Shown here: one piece after another, positions 1 to 7,124 of the stretch
Layout: every line of letters begins with the position of its first letter
How positions within the stretch are numbered: position 1 is the first letter of the stretch
Assembly (NCBI GenBank): GCA_037132075.1
Contig: JBAXPV010000076.1
Span: forward strand, 1-7,146
DNA length: 7,146 nt
Direction of reading: 5' to 3'
From: JBAXPV01 sp037132075
GTDB taxonomy: Bacteria; Bacteroidota; Bacteroidia; Bacteroidales; CAIXZF01
Made by a program: the position numbers and the translations under genes
Notes under the pieces: model-generated
Databases searched by the model: none
What the model was told of the DNA's origin: nothing
Seen by the model: only the letters and a program-made list of their open reading frames with translations

Positions 1-1246
1 GGATAGTTTCGAAAGCGCCCAGGGTGTTAAGGAAAAGAAATGATCTTTCATTTGGCGTATAGCGATAATCTACGGAGTAAGTGAGCGTATCAGTGATGGG
101 GGCACCATGGACGTACAGGCAAACAGTATAGGATAATAATTCATCAGCATAAAAATTTGCATACTCAGCAATGGCAGCAGGACTGACATTGAATTCATAG
201 ACTTCATATTTCTTGAAAAGCGTAGAGTCAATTTCTATTACAATTGGCTCTGCAGAAGCAAGTTTTATTTTTGGCGTAATAATAAGGGTATAGGTATCTG
301 AATCGATATAGTCTTTATTCAAAAAATAAAGTGTCTCTGGCGAATTGAAGGCGACCTCTTTGTTGAACCAATGCCAGGTAAGGAAAGAGCGCTTGGTTTG
401 TGTGAAATAATCTTCAAAAGTGTCGTATGCCTCAAAAAAGTCAACATGCCTCCAGGGTGGGACACCACCATTGAGCGCATAAAACCAGTAAGAAGTTTGC
501 AAGGCAGGGGTGGAAAATCCTTCTGGCCAGTTCAGGCAATCTTCAGTAAACTGAACATAAAACGGAAACATCACCTGGTTACGGTTTACGAAATTAGGGA
601 ACACAGGCGGTGTGGTAAAAAAGTAATATTTCGGGATTGACCCAAGAAGAAGTTCCGAGACATCGGTTAATGAAGTAAGGAAGAACCCATCATTAAAAGG
701 AGAAAGGAGGTCACGAAAAATCAGTGACGACTGCCACAACTCAAAAACATGCCATGACATCGGTTTTTCATCACCAGAGGGAGCGGTGCCATTGGAATGT
801 GAGGTATTGATATTTATTGCACCGGTAAAAATCACTGAATCGATCTGGTGAGCCGGTACGACTGACCAGGGAGATTCAAAAAGAATGGATTTATAATCAA
901 CATCAATGCCAGCGGTCCAATGGTTAATGTTTCCGGTCCAATTGAAATAGGCTTCATTGAGTTTGTCAAGCATTACTCCCATAGCAAAAGTCAACCAATC
1001 CCCCCAGGTCTGGTCAATAGCCATAAGAGGGATTTCCTGAGAATCCCCAATTACACCTAAGTTCAGAACATGATGGGTTAATGATTCAAATACCACTGTC
1101 CCCGGAAGAGGGTCTGCCAGCCATTGCAAGGAGAATTGAATCGGAATGGCAGGCGTTCCTGTGAGCGGGTCTGACTGAATCAAAAACACCACAGGATTTT
1201 TTGCTGCACAAAGTGTTGAAGGATATTTTGAAATTACGATTGACAT
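1..1246 (-). CDS. Probable distal-tail / tail-tip structural protein, 3'-partial (runs off the left edge)
   Basis: The frame is open from an ATG at 1246 to the window edge, 415 codons with no stop, so the C-terminus is missing. It starts 10 bases after the tape measure stop codon, which implies co-transcription and perhaps translational coupling. No Shine-Dalgarno is visible in front of it. The protein begins MSIVISKYPSTLCAAKNP and has no signal peptide or membrane segment. It is rich in aromatic residues: I count 13 tryptophans, for example in TWGDW, NHWTAG and TWHWF. It looks like a beta-rich structural protein. Near the edge is the segment FLFLNTLGAFET (residues 403-414), which resembles a motif I associate with large phage structural proteins of Bacteroidota, though this is from memory. 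In siphophages the gene after the tape measure commonly encodes the distal tail or baseplate-hub protein, so the function is inferred from position. A tail fibre or receptor-binding role is also possible. That it is a real gene is nearly certain; its product is moderately certain. Confidence 0.85.
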   Translation of the reverse strand, partial: MSIVISKYPSTLCAAKNPVVFLIQSDPLTGTPAIPIQFSLQWLADPLPGTVVFESLTHHVLNLGVIGDSQEIPLMAIDQTWGDWLTFAMGVMLDKLNEAYFNWTGNINHWTAGIDVDYKSILFESPWSVVPAHQIDSVIFTGAININTSHSNGTAPSGDEKPMSWHVFELWQSSLIFRDLLSPFNDGFFLTSLTDVSELLLGSIPKYYFFTTPPVFPNFVNRNQVMFPFYVQFTEDCLNWPEGFSTPALQTSYWFYALNGGVPPWRHVDFFEAYDTFEDYFTQTKRSFLTWHWFNKEVAFNSPETLYFLNKDYIDSDTYTLIITPKIKLASAEPIVIEIDSTLFKKYEVYEFNVSPAAIAEYANFYADELLSYTVCLYVHGAPITDTLTYSVDYRYTPNERSFLFLNTLGAFETI

Positions 1247-1256
1247 AGTATTTGAA

Positions 1257-4200
1257 TTATCTGCTTGTGTCCGATTTGATTGCCTTAATTGTATCCTGAG
1301 CGTCGATAATATCCTGGTACACGATATGAGAGCGGATGCCGGTGTCAAGTTTTTTCTTTAGCTGGTCCATCACCGCTAACTTCTTTGTCAGTTCCCCAAT
1401 TACCTTTTCTAAATTCGGTGTACCCATTGGCGGGCTTTGTTTCATCGATTTCTCAATGAGTTGAGGAATATTGATTTGATGAATAATTTGTTGCGTATGT
1501 CTTTGGAGCAATTCAAAGTTGGCTTGCATGGGAGCCGACCGGATTGCCTGGGTGATTACCGGGTAATTGAAATCAGCAAATGATCCCACAGCGCCACCGG
1601 TGGCGTATTGAGAACCAGAAGTATTTTTTCTTCGGGACTCAATAATTTTTATCTGTCTGGCAATGTCGGGTTCTTTCACCAGTGAAGCAGGAATGACATA
1701 CTCTCCTTTATGGACAACTCCTGCCGGAACCTCCGGGCTACCATCACCGGTATATCCACCGGCTTTGAACTGAGGTGGTTTCTGTGATGTGATCTTGGCT
1801 ACGGCAGCGATTGTGGAAGCAATTGAGGCACCAATGAGAATTGCGGTAGCAATACCGAAGTCGAATTTGGGAGTGGTGGCTAAGATCATCGTAATAGCCA
1901 GGGCACCATTAATCACAGCCTGAGCCAGGGCAGCTTTCTGTTCGTCTTTCCAGGCCTTTGTTTTTATAGCCGCTTCTTTGCGTTTGTACTTGGCTTCAAT
2001 CTCGGCCTTCTGCGCTTCTGTCAAGCTTTTACTTGACAATTCCCGCTCTTTTTGAGAGCTAAGGGCAGCGAGTTTAGAGTCAAGTTCAGAACGGTTGTTA
2101 TTCCCAACGATTTCAAAAACTGTATTTGAAAGCAGTTGTGCCTGGTCGACAAGGAAAGCGTTGATTTTGCGTTGAGTCTCTGCGGATTTGTTCGCTTTGT
2201 AATCTGCGATTTCATCAGCGTACATCTTCTCAATCCGCATCTTTGCCACTTCGTTCCCTTCTGCCATCAGCAGAAGTTTAGCGTACTTGGAATCTATCTC
2301 GGATATTTCTTTTTGCTCCTGAGATAGGTTGTAAGCGGTTCGCCCCTCTTGTATTTTTTGGATTTCTTCTTCCAGGTCGCGAGCCTTCTTTTCTTTCAGC
2401 GCGGCCACTTCCTCTGCCTTTAACTTTTCGTATTCGGAAGTAGTCAGGACTGCATTGGTGATGTGGTTTTGCTTTTGGTTTTCAAGGTCAATGATAAGCA
2501 AAGCATTACCAGAGGCCTTGGCAATTTCATCATCATAATATTTTGCGATAGCATCTGACTGACCGGTGACCGCCTCAATCTTCTTGTTGTAGGTATTCTC
2601 TATTTCTTGCAACTCTTTCTCGTAACCGACAAGCTGAGTAGCTTTAAGTTTGTTCCGGACAGCGATAACATCAGTGGTGAACACCGTTTCCTGCTTCAGC
2701 AATTCGTCTTTTACTGCCTGTCCTTTTTGCACTTCCAACACATCAATTCCTTGCTGAACTGTCCTCTTTTGTTTCGGGGATAGCTTTTCGTTCTCAGCCA
2801 GGAACTTCTTTGCCTTCTCAATCTCTGCATCATACTTACGCTCTATTGCATAAACTTCTTTTGAGTACATATTCATGCGCTCTTCAAGCTGCTTCACTTC
2901 AAAGGCCTGTAAGTCAAGCATAAGCCTTTGGTATTCTTCCAAGAGCTTATTCTTATCCTTCAAAGCCTTTTCCTCTGACTTATCAGGTTTGGAGTCTGGC
3001 GTTTCGACATTCCTCAATTTGTTGAGGTCTTTGATCTTTTGCTGGACCCTCAGATAATCTTCGCCACCTTTTGTCAGGTTGCGCAGTGCGATTTGGTATT
3101 TCGACATCTTGGCATCCATTTCCTCGATGGTAGCGGTCCCGATGGCATCGCCCTGGGCTTCTGCATTGAGAACATCATCCAGGGTTTTCTTCTGATCGAT
3201 GGCCACCGAGATATTTTGCTCATAGGCTTTGATGCTTTCATCAATGTCTTTGACCGCTTCTTTAGAATTACGAATCATAGTATCAGTCATGTTTGTCGCC
3301 CCCAGGGCAACACCCATCTTCTGCCAGAGGGAAAGTTTCATCCCATCGGCAAAAATGGTCTGACGCTTGAGTTTCAGGCTTTCCAGCTCAACCGAATTAC
3401 TTTTCACCATCAATTCAATTTCCTCTCGCAAGGAGTCTTTCTTGTCTCGCGAAAGGTTATTCATCGCCCGGATTGATGCTGAGTAAATGTCTGTTTTGGC
3501 CTTGGCAGACATGGTAAGTACGTTTGTCCTCGTTAGAGCATCAGCTTTGTATTCTTCTATTCTTATCGACTCAGCATTGTACTTGTCATAAGCCTTGATG
3601 GCCGCCACTGCCGCGGTGACCAGGCCGATAATAACACCAATTGGGTTGGCAGTCATGGCCGCATTCCAAAGCCATTGAGAAGCCGTTGCAGCCTTGGTGG
3701 CAAATGTGCCTTCTGACTTGGCAAAGGTGTAAAGCCGCTCCCAGGCGGTTGCAATTTTGGTGGTAACCAGGTTTGCATTACGTAGCAGCCAGCCTTCCTT
3801 GTCAACGATGTTGTTAATGAGTTTGACTTGAATCTCCCGTGTGATGGCTGCAATCCAGACACCCAGAGCACCCACCAGCAGAATAAGGGATATCCGGTAT
3901 TTCTCAATGGTCTGTGGAAGTACCTTAAACCAGGCCACCACTTCCACGGCACCCATGACGATACTTTTGAAGAACTCCTGCAGGGAAGGTAGCATGATCA
4001 GGCCATAGAACGACTTGACAAGCTTATCCACAATGGCTCCCAGGGTTTGGTTCTTGATGTTGAATTCATCGGTGGAAGAGGTGGAAGCTTGCAGGGTTTT
4101 CCCTGCCAGGTCCATTTTCTCATGCAACATCGACACATTATTGCCAAGTTTGGCAAAAACCTCTGAGGCACCAGCACCCTGGACCTCGAGTTCTTTAATG

Positions 4201-5360
4201 ATCGCAGAAAGGGCAGTGGCACTGGTGCCACCTCTTTTTGAACCTTCCACTACCTTAATGAAGGCACCCATCAGGTCGGAGTTGACCAGATTGGTGAATT
4301 CCTTGACCGGCATCCCTGCCACCTTGGCAAAATCCTCCGTGTTTCTGGTCATCTTCTGGAGGATCCTGCCAATGGCAGTCCCGCCTCTTTCCGTATTGAC
4401 ATTTAATTCCTGTAGGGTCGCAGACAATCCAAGGATCTCATCAGAGGTCAATCCCAGTGGTATGCCGATACCACCGATCCTGTTGGCAAAATCAGCGATC
4501 ACCGGTGCCGTTGCGAAACCGGCTTTTCCCAATTCGTTCAGGGCATCCCCGATGCGCATCATATCCTGATCAACCCGGTTGGATTTGAGGTCAGTCAAAA
4601 CGTTCCGGAGTGTTCCCATTACCCGGGCGACTTCTCCGGCACCGCCGGTGATCTCATCACCGAGGGCCACATTCAGGACATCAACCGATTTGACGAAATC
4701 ATAGATTGAGTCTTTGGAGATCCCGAGCTGACCGGCTACCACGGCCATATCCCGAAGCTCTTTTCGGGAAGTCCGCGTGTCGATCTTACCCAACTCAGCA
4801 TTGAGGTTCTTCACCTCAGATGCACTCATTTGGGTTGTTTTCTGAATATCGGCCAAAGAATCTGACAGGTCGGCACCACCCTGAATAAAGGTTTTGAAGG
4901 TATAGACCAGACCCATCAGTGCTACTCCGGCAGCCATGGCAACACTTTGGTAGCGGTTAAAGCTGTCACCCATCCGCTGCATGGCAGAAGGCATTTCCCG
5001 GGCACCATTACGCAATTCTGTGACTCTTGCATTGGTGGCCCGTAGTTCTGCCTGAAGGATTTTGTATTGAGGGATATTGGGATTCATGTGCAGCATCACG
5101 GCATTGAGTTCCCGCTGATGGTTTTGAAGTTCCTTCAAAGACATTCCGGTGATCCCGATTTCCCGCTTTACTTTTTCGTATTCCGCTTCCACCAGGCGAA
5201 GCTGTTCAGACTTGCGGACGAATTCTTCTGAGCCTTCAGGCAGTCTGTTGAGTTCTTTCGATAAGGATTGAATATCAGTATCGAGTGCCCGAAGGCGTTT
5301 CCTGGCTTCATCATTGTTAATGATGATCTCAAGTTGAACTTTGTCAATTCGAAGGCTCAT
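1257..5360 (-). CDS. Phage tail tape measure protein (TP901 family)
   Basis: This 1367-residue protein sets tail length during assembly and is expected to pass into the host envelope at DNA ejection. In order it has an N-terminal coiled coil (about 1-118), a hydrophobic segment (about 141-158), and a TP901/PhageMin_Tail-type core (about 160-430, containing GGADLSDSLADIQKTTQMSA and VVAGQLGISKDSIYDFVKS). Further hydrophobic segments lie at about 491-506 and 573-590. A long charged coiled coil follows (about 620-1145), with recurring I-[E/D]-x-x-Y motifs. A hydrophobic pair lies at about 1143-1190, then the GGYTGDG and PAGVVHKGEYVIPA motif (1201-1225) typical of tape measure C-termini, and a last helical tail. 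The start at 5360 is an ATG with no Shine-Dalgarno; the stop is TAA. At about 1.5 angstrom per residue the tail would be at most about 205 nm, pointing to a long-tailed siphovirus or myovirus. No lytic transglycosylase or peptidase domain is visible. The frame is intact. Confidence 0.96.
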   Translation of the reverse strand: MSLRIDKVQLEIIINNDEARKRLRALDTDIQSLSKELNRLPEGSEEFVRKSEQLRLVEAEYEKVKREIGITGMSLKELQNHQRELNAVMLHMNPNIPQYKILQAELRATNARVTELRNGAREMPSAMQRMGDSFNRYQSVAMAAGVALMGLVYTFKTFIQGGADLSDSLADIQKTTQMSASEVKNLNAELGKIDTRTSRKELRDMAVVAGQLGISKDSIYDFVKSVDVLNVALGDEITGGAGEVARVMGTLRNVLTDLKSNRVDQDMMRIGDALNELGKAGFATAPVIADFANRIGGIGIPLGLTSDEILGLSATLQELNVNTERGGTAIGRILQKMTRNTEDFAKVAGMPVKEFTNLVNSDLMGAFIKVVEGSKRGGTSATALSAIIKELEVQGAGASEVFAKLGNNVSMLHEKMDLAGKTLQASTSSTDEFNIKNQTLGAIVDKLVKSFYGLIMLPSLQEFFKSIVMGAVEVVAWFKVLPQTIEKYRISLILLVGALGVWIAAITREIQVKLINNIVDKEGWLLRNANLVTTKIATAWERLYTFAKSEGTFATKAATASQWLWNAAMTANPIGVIIGLVTAAVAAIKAYDKYNAESIRIEEYKADALTRTNVLTMSAKAKTDIYSASIRAMNNLSRDKKDSLREEIELMVKSNSVELESLKLKRQTIFADGMKLSLWQKMGVALGATNMTDTMIRNSKEAVKDIDESIKAYEQNISVAIDQKKTLDDVLNAEAQGDAIGTATIEEMDAKMSKYQIALRNLTKGGEDYLRVQQKIKDLNKLRNVETPDSKPDKSEEKALKDKNKLLEEYQRLMLDLQAFEVKQLEERMNMYSKEVYAIERKYDAEIEKAKKFLAENEKLSPKQKRTVQQGIDVLEVQKGQAVKDELLKQETVFTTDVIAVRNKLKATQLVGYEKELQEIENTYNKKIEAVTGQSDAIAKYYDDEIAKASGNALLIIDLENQKQNHITNAVLTTSEYEKLKAEEVAALKEKKARDLEEEIQKIQEGRTAYNLSQEQKEISEIDSKYAKLLLMAEGNEVAKMRIEKMYADEIADYKANKSAETQRKINAFLVDQAQLLSNTVFEIVGNNNRSELDSKLAALSSQKERELSSKSLTEAQKAEIEAKYKRKEAAIKTKAWKDEQKAALAQAVINGALAITMILATTPKFDFGIATAILIGASIASTIAAVAKITSQKPPQFKAGGYTGDGSPEVPAGVVHKGEYVIPASLVKEPDIARQIKIIESRRKNTSGSQYATGGAVGSFADFNYPVITQAIRSAPMQANFELLQRHTQQIIHQINIPQLIEKSMKQSPPMGTPNLEKVIGELTKKLAVMDQLKKKLDTGIRSHIVYQDIIDAQDTIKAIKSDTSR

Positions 5361-5387
5361 TGGATATGTTCTATATTTCGACTGTTA

Positions 5388-5412
5388 AGGTTTGCGAATT
5401 CTTCGCAAACCT
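5388..5412. repeat. Perfect 11-bp hairpin in the leader of the tape measure gene
   Basis: The arms AGGTTTGCGAA (5388-5398) and TTCGCAAACCT (5402-5412) are perfectly complementary around a 3-base loop. The structure ends 28 bases upstream of the tape measure ATG. No T-run follows it in either direction, so it is not a classical intrinsic terminator. Its core TTTGCGAA/TTCGCAAA recurs in the neighbouring hairpin. It may be an attenuator, an RNA-stabilising element, a processing site or a protein-binding palindrome; the sequence alone does not decide. Confidence 0.7.
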
Positions 5413-5427
5413 GATCTGCTCAATATA

Positions 5428-5472
5428 ACTGAAACTAAACATCTTTGCTTCGCAAATATGTCAAGTTTCAGT
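5428..5472. repeat. 45-base symmetrical hairpin overlapping the stop codon of the upstream gene
   Basis: Outer arms ACTGAAACT (5428-5436) and AGTTTCAGT (5464-5472) pair perfectly. Inside are a 2x2 internal loop, a 4-bp stem (ACAT 5439-5442 with ATGT 5458-5461), one mismatch, and a 5-bp stem (TTTGC 5444-5448 with GCAAA 5452-5456) closed by a 3-base loop. On the minus strand the tip reads GCGAAGC, known as an exceptionally stable DNA mini-hairpin. The structure contains the TGA stop (5468-5470) of the preceding gene, so ribosomes finishing that gene would melt its base. No U-run follows on the transcript. Confidence 0.7.
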
Positions 5473-5890
5473 ATAAATTGTCTTTCACGGCATCCCTGAT
5501 GTGGTCAGCATACTCATAGAGCAACATTGAAATCAGGTTATTCAAGGTGCCATAGACGTTTTTGGAGTACCAGCGGGTGTTCTTTTTCTTCGGGGCTTTC
5601 TTACCCAGGCGATTCCTGTTTGCACCACCGGCAAGCATGGATCGGGTATTCAAAGACTTCTTATGCCAGGCAATTTCAATGGCTCTGCCATAACCCAAGA
5701 ACTCTAATTGAAGAACCGGGCTATCGCCGTATTTTGAATCTTTATTCTTAATGGAGGAACGTAAGTCGCTTGATTTGATGAGTCTCTTGGTGTTTATGTC
5801 AGCCTTGAGCAAGGCTTTCACATACTCACCATGTTTGTGCAGGACTTCATTAATAAACGACAACTCATCTTCGGAGAAACGACCTTTCAT
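5468..5890 (-). CDS. Small basic tail-module protein, possibly tail-completion (HK97 gp10-like)
   Basis: The 140-residue product begins MKGRFSEDELSFINEV. I chose the ATG at 5890. The frame stays open upstream to a TTG at 5932, but that would need a rare start and adds an odd peptide (MSFPLPFHAIIIAS). The layout is an N-terminal helix, a segment DLRSSIKNKD followed by the strand-like VLQLEFLGYGRAIEIAW, a very basic linker (NRNRLGKKAPKKKNTRW, about 92-108), and a C-terminal helix containing NVYGTLNNLISMLLYEYADHI. A helix, an 'R-S-S-I' turn, strands and a final helix recall HK97 gp10-type tail-completion proteins, and the position two genes from a tail-tip gene fits. This is inference from architecture and context, without a family-defining motif. 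It could instead be a minor tail protein specific to Bacteroidota phages. It ends with TGA inside a hairpin, 107 bases before the tape measure ATG. Confidence 0.8.
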   Translation of the reverse strand: MKGRFSEDELSFINEVLHKHGEYVKALLKADINTKRLIKSSDLRSSIKNKDSKYGDSPVLQLEFLGYGRAIEIAWHKKSLNTRSMLAGGANRNRLGKKAPKKKNTRWYSKNVYGTLNNLISMLLYEYADHIRDAVKDNLY

Positions 5891-5892
5891 GG

Positions 5893-5910
5893 ATGCAATG
5901 ATAATTGCAT
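5893..5910. promoter_or_regulatory. Small inverted repeat just upstream of the 5890 start codon
   Basis: ATGCAAT (5893-5899) and ATTGCAT (5904-5910) are a perfect 7-bp inverted repeat with a 4-base loop. The structure ends two bases before the ATG at 5890 on the transcript, where ribosomes bind. It could reduce initiation or be an operator-like site. In AT-rich DNA a 7-bp repeat is not rare, so the functional claim is weak. Confidence 0.3.
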
Positions 5911-6075
5911 GAAAGGGGAGGGGAAAGGACAATAATTGTTACCATAAAGAAAAGATAAGCCTTGACCATAATTCCAACTGCTATAAGATGATTGAAATGA
6001 TATATTACTCGGACTGCTGTAAATTAAATTATTTAAAGTAATGCGCAAAAAAGCTCTGAGATAACGTGTGAAAAA

Positions 6076-6492
6076 CTACAATTTTGATATAATCCTATAA
6101 ATTAATATTACATAAAGAATCATAGGTGACAAGCATACATACAAAACTGCTATGGTTGTACCAAGCTTTTTACTAAATCTAAACTTACCATCAACGTTCT
6201 TTTCTCTTTGAATTAACATTTCATATCTTTTTTTTTCAATATAAACATAATTAATTATTGAAAATAAGCAGATTGAAGCCAAAAGAGTCCATGGCCAACT
6301 AAATGGAAATCTTGAATCACTAAAAAATAGGAAATTGAAACCAACTACACAACTATAAATCCAAAGAAATGTAGAAATAAAAATGAAATTCCGACCACCT
6401 GCAGCTGGATCAACCCGCTTTAGTCCATACCTTAAATTAAGTTTCTCAAAGTACTGTGCAATAAAGTAATACAATAAATCAAAGATATACAT
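6076..6492 (-). CDS. Hypothetical three-helix membrane protein, probable phage cargo
   Basis: The product has 138 residues. An N-terminal amphipathic stretch (MYIFDLLYYFIAQYFEKLN) is followed by a cytoplasm-like segment YGLKRVDPAAGGRN (about 22-35) and membrane helices at about 36-57 and 65-86. A charged loop follows (EKKRYEMLIQREKNVDGKFRFSKK, about 86-109), then a third helix at about 111-135. There is no signal peptidase site or catalytic motif, and I do not recognise the family. The start is the only ATG in the frame after an upstream TGA; the leader is AT-rich with no Shine-Dalgarno. The stop is TAG, after which the same frame stays open for 62 codons. The A+T-rich composition differs from the tail genes, which suggests accessory DNA. 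Small membrane proteins in such places can be immunity, exclusion or lysis-related, but nothing in the sequence chooses among these. Confidence 0.65.
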   Translation of the reverse strand: MYIFDLLYYFIAQYFEKLNLRYGLKRVDPAAGGRNFIFISTFLWIYSCVVGFNFLFFSDSRFPFSWPWTLLASICLFSIINYVYIEKKRYEMLIQREKNVDGKFRFSKKLGTTIAVLYVCLSPMILYVILIYRIISKL

Positions 6493-6935
6493 ATAATAAT
6501 TATTAAATGAATAGGAAGATGGTTGTCATTTGTAAAAGTATAAAAGAAAACTATCATCGGTATCCCAAATGAGAAATATTGTTCTTTCAAATATATCCTA
6601 CCATGCCATTAATAACAAAATACATCAATGCAATATTTTGCAAACGTCAAGATAAACAGACACTTGCTAATATAAACCTTGGATAAAATTAAATTGTTAT
6701 TTAACAAATACGTTTGAATCAATTGATATTACTGCAATACAGAGGAATTTGCTTAGGCCACGATTTGAATTGGTTTCCGAAATTTTCGAATTAAGTTGAA
6801 AGCATAACTAATTGAATTTATGGCTATAACAAAAAAAAGATTGATTAATTATTAAGTTTTCAAAATCAACCCAACGCTTGTGGTTATAATATTATTAATG
6901 TATTTAAAATGGAATTGTATTGTTAAAATTTTCTT
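6493..6935. other. AT-rich stretch without a convincing gene
   Basis: About 440 bases, with as little as 20% G+C in sampled lines. On the minus strand one frame, closed by TAA codons at both ends, is open from about 6603 leftward across the start of the membrane-protein gene. Its only early ATG (6558) would give about 41 residues beginning MIVFFYTFTND, overlapping that gene out of frame. I do not call it. A weak hairpin with a bulge lies at 6868-6885 and a 10-base AT palindrome at 6886-6895. No tRNA, terminator or insertion-sequence end was seen. Confidence 0.5.
6616..6644 (-). promoter_or_regulatory. Candidate Bacteroidota-type promoter for the membrane-protein gene
   Basis: Read on the minus strand, TTTG (6644-6641) is followed after 18 bases by TATTTTG (6622-6616). 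This is close to the Bacteroidota pattern TTTG-N17-23-TAnnTTTG but one base short in the -7 element. It would leave a leader of roughly 115 bases before the ATG at 6492. AT-rich DNA often gives such matches by chance. Confidence 0.2.
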
Positions 6936-7124
6936 TTAAGGTCCTCCAAAATAATATGAATATGTATTATTAATTGAATTTGAAATAATTACACTTGCAT
7001 TCCAACCATAAACCCATTCTTCATAACCGGCAATGTAGGCAGCACCTATAGAAAGGATAGTCCCAGTAAAGCAAGTTATATTATAAAGATTAGGGTTACT
7101 GTTCAGCTGTAGGCAGCTGAAAAT
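6936..7124 (-). pseudogene. 57-codon open frame without ATG, possible C-terminal gene remnant
   Basis: The frame lies between a TAG (7125-7127) and a TAA (6936-6938). Its latter part reads like a genuine protein end: GTILSIGAAYIAGYEEWVYG, then a stretch rich in N, S and Y ending YSYYFGGP. There is no ATG in the frame; only CTG, ATT and ATA codons could start it. Its first codons overlap, in another reading frame, the end of the gene entering from the right edge. It may be a decayed gene end, the second half of a frameshifted gene, or chance. I do not recognise the peptide. Confidence 0.25.

Noticed and set aside
371..640. 89-residue plus-strand open frame
   Set aside because: It is antisense to the 415-codon frame that follows the tape measure, which has better context and length. 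No leader or domain supports it.
3039..3476. 145-residue plus-strand open frame inside the tape measure gene
   Set aside because: It lies wholly antisense to an intact, clearly identified gene, and its peptide shows no domain; it is a shadow of the tape measure codons. The 184-residue frame at 4015-4569 and the other frames within 1257-5360 are rejected for the same reason.
4216..4239. Terminator-like GTGGCAC/GTGCCAC inverted repeat followed by CTCTTTTT on the plus strand
   Set aside because: It lies antisense within the tape measure gene and no plus-strand gene precedes it, so there is nothing for it to terminate.
5459..5464. Perfect TTGACA -35-like hexamer on the minus strand before the tape measure gene
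   Set aside because: No TATAAT-like or TAnnTTTG-like -10 element lies at a suitable distance, and the hexamer is part of the hairpin.
5361..5480. Intrinsic terminator between the 140-residue gene and the tape measure gene
   Set aside because: The stems are strong but no U-run follows either one on the transcript, and the downstream tail gene has no clear promoter of its own.
5527..5751. 74-residue plus-strand open frame
   Set aside because: It is antisense to the 140-residue tail-module gene and has a cysteine- and serine-rich, low-quality peptide.
5891..5932. Upstream extension of the 140-residue gene to a TTG start
   Set aside because: It needs a rare start codon and adds a peptide unlike the rest; the ATG at 5890 gives a natural N-terminus.
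5865..5969. 34-residue frame beginning MVKAYLFFMVTIIVLS, resembling a signal peptide
   Set aside because: It is short, overlaps the start of the next gene, has only a poor lipobox-like PLSC, and lies where all three minus frames happen to be open. It is possible but not supported.
6868..6928. Integron attC-like ends (ACCCAAC ... GTTAAAA, about 60 bases)
   Set aside because: The outer heptamers fit the RYYYAAC/GTTRRRY pattern only in part, and the interior does not fold into the required imperfect hairpin. No integrase or second site is visible.
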